Assembly: GCA_029891345.1 (NCBI GenBank)
Contig: CM056999.1
Span: 29,916,418-29,980,417 of the forward strand
Source of the DNA: Dryococelus australis
Lineage: Eukaryota; Arthropoda; Insecta; Phasmatodea; Phasmatidae
Length of the DNA stretch: 64,000 nt
Reading direction: 5' to 3'
Part shown: piece by piece, positions 1 through 13,344 of the stretch
How the letters are laid out: each line of letters starts with the position of its first letter
Position numbering within the stretch: the stretch's first letter is position 1
Program-made: the position numbers and the translations under genes
Notes under the pieces: model-generated
What the model was told of the DNA's origin: nothing
Seen by the model: the letters and a program-made list of their open reading frames with translations, nothing else
The model's database searches: none

Positions 1-454
1 CCCCCTCACTTCCTTCCTCCACTACCGTGCTTCAACAGTAAAGTCCTCCAATGGTGCGAAAGAGGGGAATTTCGCACCCCTCCACCACCCTCATCATTCC
101 TCATGCCGAGAGTAACCGCACAAAACACAAGATTCACTACTTCGGCAAGTAACAGTGTGTACCTCATCTCCACGGCATTTATCGACATAATGACAGAACT
201 GTGCCAAGCGTGTCTCAAACTGGGACACCCGACGCCCAGTGTCCACAAGGGATCGAGCTGATGAAGCCGCAAAAGGCAGATTGAAAGTCATCATTATTAA
301 TTTTCATTTTGTTTTGTAACGTGGAGTTGGATTAACTGACGTGGGAGTAAGCATCAGTGAAGACGAAATACCATGCTATGTCACGCCCACGTCTGAAAAC
401 GAAGTATATGCGAAAATTCCGGAAGTGCCTGCAGCTTTGACACCTGGTGCAGAG

Positions 455-976
455 ATGCCCACAGAGGATCCAGAGAGGGAAACAACAGGAAACCACATGG
501 AGAGCGAAGAGGAATTGTCAGTGGATGTTTCCCAACCTGTCCTGCAAAATGCACTGCAAAGGCCACCTATGACCGATGATTTTTGGCAGGTGAGGGAACC
601 GACCGGCGGCGTCTTGATGTTGAAGAGATGCCACCAGTTGCAGATGCAGAGGCTGGCAATTTTTGTTTTGGGGGACACCCGAATGCGTAATTTGTGCCGC
701 CCATGGCAGAATGAAAACAGTGACAGCGAGAGCAGCAGCAATGAGTCGGGGGATGAGTCGATGTCTTCCCCTTCCCGCCGATTGAAGAGGCCACACATCA
801 ACCGGCGTGTTGAGTGTACAGCCTGCGGGTATCTGGATACACCCACTGCAGCTGTCACAACATGTCTGGCCATGTGGGAGCCACGGCATCACATGCTAAG
901 AAGTAAACAGCAGGGCAGCCACTACACTCTGTGGCAATGGCGCAGGCTTCGCCTGCCGTGCACGTGCTGTAGCTGA
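455..976 (+). CDS. Unrecognised ORF, acidic/Ser-rich with C-terminal Cys-His part
   Basis: An uninterrupted frame runs from 341; the first ATG is at 455, giving about 173 residues. I do not recognise a family. Seen: Glu- and Pro-rich start, a Ser/Glu-rich patch near the middle (SDSESSSNESGDES), a basic cluster (SRRLKRPH), then VECTACGYLD with paired Cys that could begin a small zinc-binding fold. This first kilobase is richer in G+C than its surroundings, which lengthens open frames by chance, and the opposite strand is open over much of the same interval (376-892). It may be a retroelement gag-like remnant or no gene at all. Confidence 0.18.
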   Translation: MPTEDPERETTGNHMESEEELSVDVSQPVLQNALQRPPMTDDFWQVREPTGGVLMLKRCHQLQMQRLAIFVLGDTRMRNLCRPWQNENSDSESSSNESGDESMSSPSRRLKRPHINRRVECTACGYLDTPTAAVTTCLAMWEPRHHMLRSKQQGSHYTLWQWRRLRLPCTCCS

Positions 977-2818
977 ACAGAGCCTGCAAGCAGTGAAGAA
1001 TGGGCTCTGTGAAGGGGGTGGGGGGACGTGTGCCACGTTTCTAACCCCTAGTCCTTTCACCATGTCTAGAAGAACCTGCCAAGTCATCCCATCACCACGT
1101 ACATACACGTGAGTATCGCGAGTGTGACGTGTGCACATATGAGTAAGAATCGAATAGGCATGCTATAGTATATGTAATTAGGGTTATGTGTTTATGTTTC
1201 TTGTGTGGTCCTACTGTGTCCTGTGTATTATTATTGCTTTTTACAGTATTCATTAAGTGTTAAAATATATTCACTTAATTTTTACCTGCCATTTCAAAGT
1301 AAAAATTATTGTTTATTTTCACATGACCCTGTGGTCTGGAACATGCCACACCGAGTGCACCAGTGTGAAGTCTGTGGAACATATGCAGTGTTTTACAATT
1401 AAAATATCGCCCATGCGATACAGTGTTTACATTCTTGATTATTGTTTGAAGGCGTAATATTGTTTTATGTTTGCCATGTAATTATGTGTACAAATATGTT
1501 GACATGTGCAGCTGGTGGTAAGGTAAACACACTATGCAGCTACGTGTAAGACAGTACGCACGGGGAATATTTAACTAAATATTATCAGAGTAGTTTATGT
1601 TGTTGTGCCAGCTTACAGTTATTTTATATAATATAATTTTAAATTAAACAGTATTACAGCCAGTAATATGTCATATGGTTTGTGAACGGTGGACACTAGT
1701 AACTTAACGTGATAACCACCTGCAGAAAAGAAGCCTAAAAATAATAACAGTTTTTTTTGTATTGAATTTATAATGCAGAGTGTTTCGATTTTTGTTGTAA
1801 TATATAAATAAGGGTTGTGAAATTGAATGTAGAAGAATCCCGGGCATGAACATGGCGTGCACTGTAAAACCATAGTGAACCAGTGTGAGGTTATGGTGCC
1901 TTACACTGTAAGTTTATGTTTACATACTCATATAATTTCTTTTTCTTTTAATATTCAAGTGAGCTTTATTGGGTAATATTTTGTGTGTCATGAATTCATC
2001 TAGGGCCAAGGTTCACCCACTTCATTTCATTAAGTAATTGTGTTTAATGTAATTTGTTGTATTGTGACTTGGCAGTGGGAGTTGACGCCAGGGAGCAGGA
2101 AGCCCGCCGCCATGTTGGACAGTTGCTACTCGAGGGCTGCGTAAGACAGACGTACGTCGGTGTCCTCCCCAGGTACTTCATCACTTTGTTCGAATCATGT
2201 AGTTTTTAATAGTAAAGTAACTCAGGAAGCTTTTTATTTTTCTTTAGCCTGGGGAGTGAGCCCAGTTCATTTTGTACATGGCCGGGACTTAAATACTTTA
2301 ATTTCCATTGAGGCATTTTGCCGACTTTTTCCGCTGTAGCGTGCACCAACGATCACCCTTCTAAAAGTGTACCCTGTTAAAATGGGGCAAATTTGTATGT
2401 GCTTCTTCGGAAGGAGTACGGGAGTAAATAAGCAGAACATGTGAACTGGTGGATTTGTTATTTATTTCACTGGCCACTTCACGGGTGTTTCAAAGGTTAC
2501 TCATATTTTCCATTAAGGCATAAGGCAGACTATAACAGCCTGAGAGTGGGCACGAGCATATGGAGGCAGCTCAGATAACCTTCATTAGCCCAGGGACTTG
2601 GATATCTCAAGGATGTACTTTCTGCAATCTCTACCAGTTACGATGTCGGACTTAGAGGCGGCCACTTAAGGCTGTCGGCCACACGACTTCATCTGTACTT
2701 GTGCTATCTACTGAGAATGCTGGCGCCCACCTGGAACAAATATAGTAGTAGTCTCTTACCCAGTTCACATAACCTTTTCTCTTCGATGGTCCAGCAACCT
2801 ATGAACATCAATATATTT
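977..2818. other. AT-rich stretch, no feature recognised
   Basis: Mostly AT-rich DNA with frequent stops on both strands. A short GC-richer patch near 2070-2180 does not give an open frame I can support. No repeat or RNA gene was identified. Confidence 0.4.
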
Positions 2819-3060
2819 TGTAAGGCTTTTAGCTATTCACAATATACAACGTATAACTAATTTGCTCAAGTATAGTAAGCACATATTTGAGTAAGAATCT
2901 TAACTTTTCACAATATGGAATGAATACCTCATTTGCATAATTGTAGTAAGCTCATACCATGCATAAGGCTGTTAGCTATTTGCACCAAGCTTTTATATAT
3001 AGTACTAGATATAAAGTGATAAAAACATAACTCATAACTATTTGTAGTAAAGTTTACTGC
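2819..3060 (+). repeat. Degenerate short tandem duplication
   Basis: Phrases such as TTAGCTATTCACAATAT, CTTTTCACAATATGG, AAGTATAGTAAGCACATA and AATTGTAGTAAGCTCATA recur in the same order about every 60-80 bases. Up to three decayed copies can be traced. No coding content. Confidence 0.4.
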
Positions 3061-3249
3061 GGCTGTTCGACCACATCTTACAAGTCCTAGAAATTCTATA
3101 ACTACATTAAATTTTTTTTTTCAGTGCATTTATAAATTAAAATTTTGTTTTAAAATTTTTTCTAGATTTAATTAAATATTCAGTTTTTAGTCTCATCAAT
3201 TTTATTTTATTATTATAATGGTAGAATATTTATACTTTCATATATCCAT

Positions 3250-3385
3250 TCGTGAGACTAAAAAAACTAAAAATGTGCAGTTAAACACTGATGGCTCATT
3301 CCACATTTAGGGTATTTTGATATATTTTAGTTAGTGAGACTAAAAACACTAAAAATGTGCAGTTAAACATTGATGGCCTCTTCCG
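3250..3385 (+). repeat. Two-copy direct repeat of about 80 bp
   Basis: The string GTGAGACTAAAAA, followed by ACTAAAAATGTGCAGTTAAA and then TGATGGC, appears at about 3252-3295 and again at about 3333-3376. The second copy differs by a few bases. A weaker trace (GAGACTAAAAAGATTGAAAA) follows near 3430. It looks like a small local duplication. Confidence 0.7.
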
Positions 3386-3744
3386 TACTTTGGGCTGCAA
3401 CCTGACAAACAGCGATGAAAAATATATATGAGAGACTAAAAAGATTGAAAAAGTATAAGTGTATACATTCTGTTACATGCTTTAATTTTTTTAATGGCTA
3501 TTTCTATCTGTATGGCTCACTGATTGTAAATTTTTAATGCCTTTATATGGTATATCTTTTACAAGTCACTCCTCTATGCATCTTTTCAATTACCTTCATA
3601 ATATTTTAACAATTTTTATAAAAGCTTAGTCTTCCTTGCAATTGTAAAATCTAAACTTAATGAAATTTCATTTCTTACTTTACAATTTAATACACGTTTT
3701 TCTTTAATTAAATGTCTTATCTCTATGATATGCATAAACACTAA

Positions 3745-4650
3745 CCTTATTGTCGGACACAAAAACCAACACCCCTGGATGGAGGGAGAGGGAGGGTCGG
3801 CTAACCTAACTCGCCCTTTTCCCCAAGGGACACTATCGATTCCCCACTAGGCCTATTCCCTACCTCCTCACTGTTTTCGTGAAAACAAGAAACTTAATTT
3901 TGGGAAACCCCTCATCTTTAATTGAGAGGGGTGGAGAGGAGGTTTCTCTAACTCGCCCATTTCCCCAACTGGGACTATCGATCCCCCGTAGACCTGTTTC
4001 TATCCTCCTCACCTTTTTTACGTAAACACAGAACTTTAATTTCTGGCACAAACCCCCCTCCACCCCCGAAAGTTGTAGGGGGTGGGAGAGATCGGGTTGG
4101 GTATCCTTACTCGCCCCCTTTTCCTAAGAGACACTATCGATCCCTCGTAGGCGCATTTACACCCTCCTCGCCATTTTAGCATAAACACGAACCTTTATTT
4201 TGGGCACAATCACCCCCCCCCCCCATAAATTTCGATGAAGGGGGGGGGGGGGGGGTCGGCTACTCTAACTCGCCCATTTGCCCAGTGAGGACTATTGATT
4301 CCCCCAAAGGACCATTCCCATACTTCTTACCACGTTTGCGTAAACAAGAACATTAATTATTGGATACAACCCCCCCCCCTCCCACAAACCAGGCGTTACC
4401 CAAGTTTTCGGTGAGTGGCAGTTGGCTACCCTAACACTTCCCATTCCCCAAGAGGTACTATCGTTCCCCCATAGGCTCATTTCCGCCCTCCTCACAGTTT
4501 TTGCGTAAACACGAACCATAATTTTGGGCACAACCACCCCTTTAGATTAGATAGGGAGGGGACCGGCTACCCTAAATGGCCCCTTTCCCAATGGGGTACT
4601 TCCGATCCCCCCTAGGCCTGTTTCCACCCTCCTCAGCATTTTGACGTAGA
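3745..4650 (+). repeat. Minisatellite-like array of about six 140-165 bp units
   Basis: Each unit contains, in order: CTAACTCGCCC(A/T)TTTCCCC, a GGACTATCGATCCCC-like block, TAGGCCTATTTCC-like, CTCCTCAC, a GCGTAAACACGAAC-like block, TTAATTTTGGGCACAA and a C-run of variable length. Anchors fall near 3811, 3953, 4111, 4270, 4437 and 4576, giving spacings of 142, 158, 159, 167 and 139. The length differences come mainly from the homopolymer C and G runs. Open frames crossing it are repeats of the same peptide pattern and are not genes. The unit is not a repeat family I can name. Confidence 0.88.
4212..4255. repeat. Poly-C followed by poly-G, potential hairpin or G-quadruplex
   Basis: Inside the array a run of about 13 C (4212-4224) is followed after 15 bases by a run of about 16 G (4240-4255). 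The runs are complementary and could fold into a hairpin; the G-run could form a quadruplex. Exact lengths in such runs are prone to assembly error. Confidence 0.75.
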
Positions 4651-6640
4651 GTGTTAGACAATGCAAACGTAAGTGCAAGACAAACACCGTACACACAAAT
4701 CCGGACAGACATATTGGTCAAGTTAAATGAAAGCTTGTAAAAACATTGCGCTGAAACATAATAATACTTTAAACACAGGTTAAGGATGATAAAATGATAT
4801 TGTTAGCATACTGTGCGGATGGGCGATTTGGCAATGTTTAGCATAACAATAATAAAACAAAATTCAATGTACTCTGTCATATACGATCTGATTTATTTAC
4901 ATATGTGAGTGGAACATACTAAACATTAAAACAGTTTGATTACAATCACAGAAAATACGTTTTTCCTTTAAAGAATGAAAATAACATTGGAAATGGTTAC
5001 CTTGGATTCTGGGCCGTTTCTTGTGGGTTTGACAAATAGCTAATCGCCAAAATTATTGGCATTAAAACTATTCTTCGTCACTGCTCCCAAAAGGCCGTAG
5101 ACACCTAGTTGAATTCATGAACTATCCATCTTCTTCTATGGCTCTCCAAACACCAACGAATTACATTTATTCATATTACAGCTCTACATTACTTACAAAC
5201 ACACACCACACATCTGAAGGACTGCCATCTTTTCCCGACAATATGTTTCAGAGATACGGACATCTGCTAAGTTGACATGGAGGAAGAATTTGAGAATTGG
5301 CCCGTTGTGTTCGTATTTTCGTTACACCAGCTTAACACAAGCCAATGAAGGAGGCCATAAACAGATTCACAAACATCGAAAATAAACGTTCAGTTAGTGA
5401 AGTAACCAATAACGAACTCAGTGTTTTGTCGAAATACCAAGAAATGTTGGTCCAGTTTACATTATAATATCTCGCGAAGACCTCAGCATTTCAAAGAAAA
5501 ATACCTTCTCCAGTGTACAATGTGAGCGAACAAGCATTGAAGTTTGATGATACCAGAGAGATATGATGAGAAGGAAGGACAGGGCTCCGAACCAAGGACA
5601 TGTTGAGACAAGCAGTCTCATTTTCTGCATGGAATTTTCCTTACCACCTCCCAGGACGCACTTAACTACGTTATGGTGGCAGTGCCATGTACCTTTCTGC
5701 CTATCTGCTATGTAAGGTAAGAAAGTGATCGACCAGAAGTTATTCTTATAAAATAACCATCCAAAAGACTAAAATTATTGAGGAATGTTTCTCACCTTAT
5801 AAGCCTGTGCACTGGTGATTGAAATTGGCTAGCGACACATGAAATGTGTATGGACACATGATAAGGTTATGCAGAAAATGCGGATGCCAGCATGGATGGG
5901 GTCGCTTCGACCTTCACCTGCAGACTGGGCGGTCAGCTGAGAGTGCTGGTTCACCTGCCATCCACTAGTGTGGTGCTGGGGCCGAGCTGCATTAGCTCGG
6001 CGGCGCATGGTTTTGTATAATAAAGAGAGTGCCAATAGTTGAAATTTCTACGAATTTGTGCCTTCTTCTGGAAGCTCCTTCAGGAGAAATAATTTTTATC
6101 GGTTTGTTTAAAAGTAACGAAGTACCGCAGCTTTTTTTTTTTTTGGGGGGGGGGGGAGGGGGCACACCCATATAAATTTTTTTTTGTATTTAAACCCCTG
6201 CAGTCTGGGTCTCAGAACGAGATGGTTGCAGGAGCTCTGGATAGCAAGTTAAGTACCTTGATTACTAGTAGACATGGTCCTTATGACCAAAATTATAGTG
6301 CGAGTGTATGTTGGTCCTGGCAAGTAGTAAAAACGTTATTTTCTATTATTGGAAGGAAGAATGGTTAATTAAATTTTTGAAGAATTTCCATTCTTAAGAT
6401 CTCTTTTTACCATAAATGTTTAGCGCAGATATTTTTCGCCAGGACTTACATTTTATAAGGCTGTTCTAAGAAAGTTGTAAAAATTTAAAAATGTCAGGCT
6501 GGTTCCAAAAATATCACAGCCAGTGTTGTTTACTAGGGGTTATGTCTATTTGAAATGATATTTCCTGTTTGCGAAATTAAAGTCATATATGGGCGAGAAC
6601 ATGTCTTTGTGGATGCATAAAATATTTCCTTGTACTAGCA
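4651..6640. other. No feature recognised
   Basis: Unique-looking AT-rich DNA. A T-run followed by a G-run sits near 6130-6160. Short open frames near 5829-6035 show no family resemblance. Confidence 0.4.
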
Positions 6641-6643
6641 AAG

Positions 6644-7982
<1,339 letters not shown>

Positions 7983-7988
7983 TTTATT
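7983..7988 (-). terminator. Candidate polyadenylation signal of the esterase gene
   Basis: TTTATT on the plus strand reads AATAAA on the minus strand, about 245 bases after the esterase stop. It is the first clean hexamer noted downstream. Use of this site is inferred; AT-rich sequence gives such hexamers by chance. Confidence 0.3.
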
Positions 7989-8231
7989 TATACCAAGAGA
8001 AATATATTTAAGCATTAAACCTTGTAAGCAAACAATTAAAACGAATATTTATACACTTTGGTGTCTTCAATACAGTTAACAGTGTTCTTATCATGTTACA
8101 TAATAGAAGAACGTATAATTATGCAATTTCATGTTCTCTTGGTTGATTTGTTGTAGTTTGATTAATTACAGCATTTCCAAGAAATATTTTCATTAATTTA
8201 AATAAATATATTTCAGTAAAACTCGGTAGTG

Positions 8232-8397
8232 TTAAATTTCTTGACAGAAAATTTTGCTGTACAAATCTTCCCAGAAGCCCATTCTTCGCTTGTACATGTC
8301 TGTTTCCATTTTGAAGCCACCATTTATCCTTAAGTAGCTGAGTCTTTTTTTTGTTGCCGGAGTCCAAGTGATGTTTAAATCTTCACATGAGGGATCT
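8232..8397 (-). CDS. Carboxylesterase terminal exon
   Basis: The exon follows acceptor TGTTTGTTTCAG, supplies one base to the split Gly and encodes DPSCEDLNITWTPATKK, then LSYLRINGGF and MYKRRMGFWEDLY before a TAA at 8234-8232. The W.P...K pattern, the short beta hairpin and the final RM.FW..LY helix are the standard C-terminus of insect carboxylesterases. No C-terminal HDEL-like retention signal is seen. The 666-base intron before it holds no recognised repeat. Confidence 0.92.
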
Positions 8398-9063
8398 CTG
8401 AAACAAACATTCATAACACTTCAAAAGAAATTGAAGTGATGTTCTGAAAAATCTGCGAAATGTAATTTTGTTCTAATGATGCACATAACTACATATTACA
8501 TTGGGGCGATAAAATTTAGCAGCATGTACTGTAATTATGATTCAATTAAGTGATTAATTGAAAGAGTCAATAAAAATTTACTTTTTTTTGGGCATGTTCT
8601 GACGAATCTATGAACAGTCACTTGAAGCAGCATAATCTACTGTAAATCAGTATAGATCACTTATAAACTTTGAATGCTGCCAATTCAGTGAAAAAAAAAA
8701 CCTCTCCTCTGTATTCTATGTATAAACTGCGAGAAGATTACTCCTCACCAGCGCTCGGACTTTATAGGTTCCGGGACAAACAGCTGACCTGCGATGGACG
8801 TAAAACCACTTTTATATTTCTCGACGGGTAATGTTCTTGACTACGGGTACTATAGTGTTCGAAAATAATATAAATCAGCACTACTGTAACGAACTCTTTG
8901 TATATAAGGCATTACTGTTATCATTTAAAACGGAATCAGTTTGGAGCTCTTAGTAGTACAGCTTAATAAGTAATTAGAGGTATTTTACTTGAAGTAGACA
9001 TAAACTGCTATCCTAAAACAAAGCTATAGATTTACTTACAACAGTCATTATTACCAAACTCAC

Positions 9064-9193
9064 CCTGTTTTCGCAAACTGCGTCCACAGCTTGACCATCT
9101 TGTAACGCACTTCTGAATCCGGAGAACCAAGTGGAATAATGGGCTTAAGTGGACCTTGGAAGAGAAACGGCATCTCACCTCCATGGCACACGC
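9064..9193 (-). CDS. Carboxylesterase exon with catalytic histidine
   Basis: This 130-base exon lies in a frame that gives no long ATG-started ORF, so it is easily missed. After the acceptor TCGTGTGCAG it completes a Gly codon and encodes GVCHGGEMPFLF, then YKMVKLWTQFAKTG, and ends in phase 2 before donor GTGAGTTTG. The catalytic histidine is CAT at 9183-9185 in G-V-C-H-G-G-E, fitting the GxxHxxD/E motif of juvenile hormone esterases and related enzymes. LWTQFAKTG is the standard last helix of the alpha/beta hydrolase core. Confidence 0.92.
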
Positions 9194-9589
9194 CTGCACA
9201 CGAAAGTCAGGCTTCAACTGAGATTAGGAATACAGAGCTGGAAGGCAAGTTTTTAATATGCGTAGGCGATGAATTGGTGTCTACAGGTTGAACAGAAATA
9301 ATTCACAGCACTTAACGAACATTCACACAACATAATTCGCCCACTGTTCCCAGCTGAGGAAAGGTCGTCATGGATGCGATGAGAGGTTGTTGCATATTGC
9401 TGTTCTGGCAGCAGTTACCGAGCAGTTTACAGATTGGGTAATGTTTGATGAAGTGGGATGGGTGAATGGTTGAATGTATAGTGAGTATGAAACGAGAGTA
9501 TACGAGAGAGAAAAACCCATACCAAGACAATGTCAGCCACACTTCTAGCAATAGCTGTTTCATTCGGATAGTTTTGCCGACCTGCTAGG

Positions 9590-9755
9590 GTGCAATATAT
9601 AAAATGAATAACTCCCTGGTATTAGGACGCACACACATTTACTGGATACTATGAGCCATGTGCTTGTATTTCTGCAATTACAACATGACGAGAACACGAT
9701 AAAGCTCTAAATAACATGCACATCCTGTAATGTACCAACTTGATACAATCCAGCA
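9590..9755 (-). repeat. Putative 3' LTR remnant of the gypsy element
   Basis: The sequence begins with TGCTGGATTG on the minus strand directly after the purine tract. Its end cannot be fixed, because no second LTR is present for comparison. Confidence 0.35.
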
Positions 9756-9769
9756 CCTTCCCCTCAAGC

Positions 9770-10480
9770 TGCAGGATCATACTTGGCAAAACAAACACCA
9801 CATTCAAATTTGATACAAATACAATTTCTTCACCTTATACACGAATCCTCATAGGTTAAGCCTAATTGGAGGCTTTATGATTCTAAGGGAGGGTAATCTG
9901 ACTGGCTGCTGCTCCACAGTCGCCTCCCCACCTGTATTTGAGACATGACCAGACCTATCAAGATACTTCCCTACTTTAATGGTTTGGCTGTAATGCCTTT
10001 TTCACACTAGCCATGTATCGCGTAATTGAACAAATATGATTCTGTTGCCAGTGACCTGTTGTACTCTTCCTCTTTTCCACTCCTTACGCAAGAACCTGTA
10101 GGAATGCACCCATACCTCCTCGCCTACTGCAAACTGCACTTGTCTTTTCCCTTCTGCCACGACAGGCTGCTGGGGCCCTCTAATATCCTGGGACCTAATC
10201 AGGTCGAGCTTAGTCCTCACAGCCTTACCAAACATGAGTTGAGCTGGAGTAACCTTAGTCGCACAGTGAGGTGAACATCTGTAGGACATTAGACAGCGAC
10301 TAACTAGAGTGCCCACCGAAGCACATGCATTAACTCCATCTTGCAGTACTTTTGACAGTCCTGCCTTAAAGGGAGGCGAAGTCAAGTGCTCGATACCATT
10401 GAACTTGCAAAATCTCTTAAATTCCTACAAAACAAAAGTACTACAACTATCCTAAATAATGGTTCTGGGCGATCCATATC
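9770..10480 (-). pseudogene. Gypsy integrase C-terminal fragment
   Basis: The frame 10385-10002 carries the integrase tail typical of gypsy elements (YRCSPHCATKVTPAQLMFG, then the GEEVWVHSYR and W-K-R-G-R-V block). The catalytic core just upstream is badly decayed. The remainder toward 9770 contains only a short readable tail. Confidence 0.72.
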
Positions 10481-11322
10481 TGACAAAGGCCTCCCTAAGC
10501 ATGCCAGTACACGCATCCATAGTTAAGGAACTTACCATGAATACCTCCACCCACTTTGAAAATTAATCTGTGGTAATAAAAAAAAAATTGTCCCCATTAC
10601 TGGTCCTAAATAATTCAGGTGTATTCTCTCCAAAATCTCCTTTCTCTATGGCCATTTAACCTCACCCACTTTAGGGGGATCTGCCCTTGCTGACATACAC
10701 ACCTCAAAATATATTATGAACACTTCCAAATCTGAGTTCAAGTTAGGCCACCTCAAATAAGATCTACATAAATTTTTTAAGTTTACCGTCCATATGTTGT
10801 AGAATGTTCATCTTCGAGCAATCTCATTTGACAGTTTTGGGGTTGATTACTCTATAGCCCCACATAAGTATCCCTTGTTCGACCAAAAGTTCCCCCCTCT
10901 TGCGGAAATAATGTTTTAACTCATCTGACACTCTACAAGGCCACCCATTCTTTATGTAGGATGTGTGTAGGATTGCGTCTGCTTCAGTCTCACCCCTCAC
11001 TGTGTGCGCATCAATTGCAATGGCTTGCTCGACAAAGTGGAAATACTCTCCATCGAGTCAACATGGTTAACCTCAAATTCATCCCCCAATGATAATATTG
11101 ACAAGCAATATGCAAAATTATATTCGCATGCTTGAAGGTCTAATCAAACACTAACAAGAATAAAACCCTTCTTTGAAGTCTTCCTGCGGCCATCACGGGG
11201 ATTCCCTTTATTTTCCCCAAAGAGTGCTAACAATGGTTTGTTATCAGATGCCTCCCCAAAAAATATTGAGAAAATGTATTGATTCCCTAATATAAAGCTA
11301 AAACTTCCTTTTGGATCACAGA

Positions 11323-12735
11323 TTAATTGCTTTCAACTTTATACAGAATCATAGAAGCAAAGGAATTTGGTTTTTCTACACCATCATGTAAAACATGTGA
11401 CACAACAGCCGCGATCCCCTTCGTGGATGCGTCACAGGTCATCTTAACTGGCCAGTCCACTTCAAAATGAACCAACAGCTGGAGAGATAGAATAGCAGCC
11501 ATATTCATTACAAAAAAATTCCTCACACTTACCCAACCATTCAAACCTGCTCCCCTCCTTTTTTTAACAAATCATATAATGGACCTACGATTATTGACAA
11601 GATGGGTACAAACTTCTGGTAATTATTCACTTTCCAAAAAATTCTCTTATTGTATTTACATCAACAGGGCAGGGTGCTTCACTAAAAGCTCTGCTTTTGT
11701 CAGTGTTCTTTCGGATACCCTCTTTGTCAACGATATGACCCAAATACTGCACATCTGCCTTAAAGAAGAAACACTTATCATGGTTCAGCTTGAACCCTGC
11801 TTCCTTCAACTTCAGTAATACTTGTTTCAAGTTGTCTAATTACTCAGACTCTGTAGCACCTGTGATGACAATACCATCAAGGAAAGAAACCACACCCTTA
11901 CAACCCAATAACAGCTTCTCAATGACTCTCTGAAATATGGCACAACCAGGTTTCACTCCAAAAGACAATCTATTAAAAATATAAATACCCTTGTGCATGC
12001 TCCAAGCTAACAGCTTACCAGTATCCTCAATGACACAAAATTGGTTGTAGGCATAGGACAAGTCTATTTTCGAAAATTACTCACCTCCCTGTAATTCTAC
12101 AAACAGCTCCACCTCCTGAGGAATAGGGTAATGAACATTTTGGAGAAAATCATTTTCTGTGACCCCATAGTCTGCACACAATCTAATATCACCCTCCACC
12201 TTACAACAGGCACAAGAGTCGTGCCCCATTCGCTAGTGTCCACCATGCTAATTATGTTTTCTCATTTAAACCTCTCAAGTTCCAGATCTAAGTTTTTATG
12301 AAAAGCAAATGGAACCGTCCTTGGATTGAAAAATAATGGCATTGCATTAGATGCAAATTTTAATTCTATCTTACCATACTTGCAAGTGTCCTGCTTACCA
12401 TGAAATAACTCGCTAAATTCCTTCAACAACTCTGCGACCAATCTCTTAGGAGGAACACTAACCTTGTTAAACTACATCATTCAACCAATTTCAGAGCTGC
12501 AATCAAGTCCCTAACTAACAGAGGAGCACCCTCGGTTTCCACAACAACCAATCTATGCTGACTAGTGTTACTGTTACATCCCATGCCCACACTAATTTCA
12601 CCCACTGGGTAAAAATCTCAACACCTAAAAATTTCAGTTTAACTGTGGTTGGTCTCAAATTGCAATAACTAAAAACCTTTTCATACATTCACAATGTCAA
12701 TAATGAAATGACCGCTCCTGTATCAAGTTCCATCT
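11323..12735 (-). pseudogene. pol: Gypsy protease, reverse transcriptase and RNase H fragments
   Basis: Protease LDTGA lies near 12720. Reverse transcriptase palm sequence lies at 12061-11840, with FGVKPGCAIFQRVIE followed by FLDGIVITG where active elements have a YxDD/FxDD box, so one catalytic aspartate is replaced by Gly. The thumb part follows at 11830-11627 (LNHDKCFFF, YLGHIVDKEGI), and RNase H begins near 11460 with CDASTKGIAAV. Several frames are needed to follow it. Inactive. Confidence 0.82.
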
Positions 12736-12864
12736 AGATTACTTTTGAATTGACCACAATTGGAACAAAAATGTGATCTGCTGGCCCTGCGGCTTCATGG
12801 CCATATACTTTCTTTACCTCAACAACATTTACCACATTGCTTCTACATTTCTTGGCAATGTGCC

Positions 12865-13344
12865 CTACACCTTGACACGTATTACAATGGAACTTCTTAT
12901 ACTAGCCGATTTTAATGTTATGGTTAGGCTAGTCATAGACGAAACAGTAGTGCTCCACCCCAGTCCTGCACTGCCACCAAGATGCCTTCTGCTTGGAAGC
13001 TGTACTGCTAGATGCAGTACTACCAACATTTTCTGCCCGCTCCTTACTGGCATGTAGAACTTTCTTTTCCCCACAGCGTTGACGTCACATGTAGCGCTCG
13101 TCGACTCGTGTACTGCACTTTCCTTCCTCACTGCGATGTTAAGTATGTCACCCAGGCTATCCATAGGGCTTTCTTCACATAGCTGGTCGACAACAGCACC
13201 GGGAAGCATGCCCATCACAAAGCGATCTTTCACATGGTCATCCAACAAACCTCCGAACTCGCAGACCATAACTGCATTCTTAAGCCTTGCAGACCAGGCA
13301 TTAATGGCCTTGCCCCTCAAATGATTCAGGTTATGGAATTCCAT
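12865..13344 (-). pseudogene. gag: Gypsy gag fragment with CCHC zinc knuckle
   Basis: An open frame of about 159 codons contains the capsid-like block (AWSARLKNAVMVCEFG, DRFVMGMLPGAVVDQLCEE) typical of gypsy gag C-terminal halves. It stays open past the capsid part, but the knuckle continues in another frame. Gag would bind and package the element's RNA. It lacks the N-terminal part and is not functional as read. Confidence 0.8.

Larger units (their letters stand above)
9756..13344 (-). mobile_element. Degraded Ty3/gypsy retrotransposon, 5' end missing
   Basis: On the minus strand the order is gag (13344-12865), protease, reverse transcriptase, RNase H, integrase, then a purine-rich tract TTGAGGGGAAGG (9767-9756) directly before a TG that would open the 3' LTR. 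Gag ends with a CCHC knuckle (CNTCQGVGHIAKKC, about 12890-12849). Protease retains LDTGA (about 12727-12713). The chain is split by many frameshifts and stops. No 5' LTR or primer binding site was found to the right of 13344, so the 5' end is lost. This gag-pol layout without env resembles the common invertebrate gypsy type. It lies within the 22-kb esterase intron, in the same orientation as the host gene. Confidence 0.88.

Noticed and set aside
376-892. Minus-strand ORFs opposite the 341-976 frame
   Set aside because: No motif; likely a product of the GC-rich composition. I kept only the longer plus-strand frame, at low confidence.
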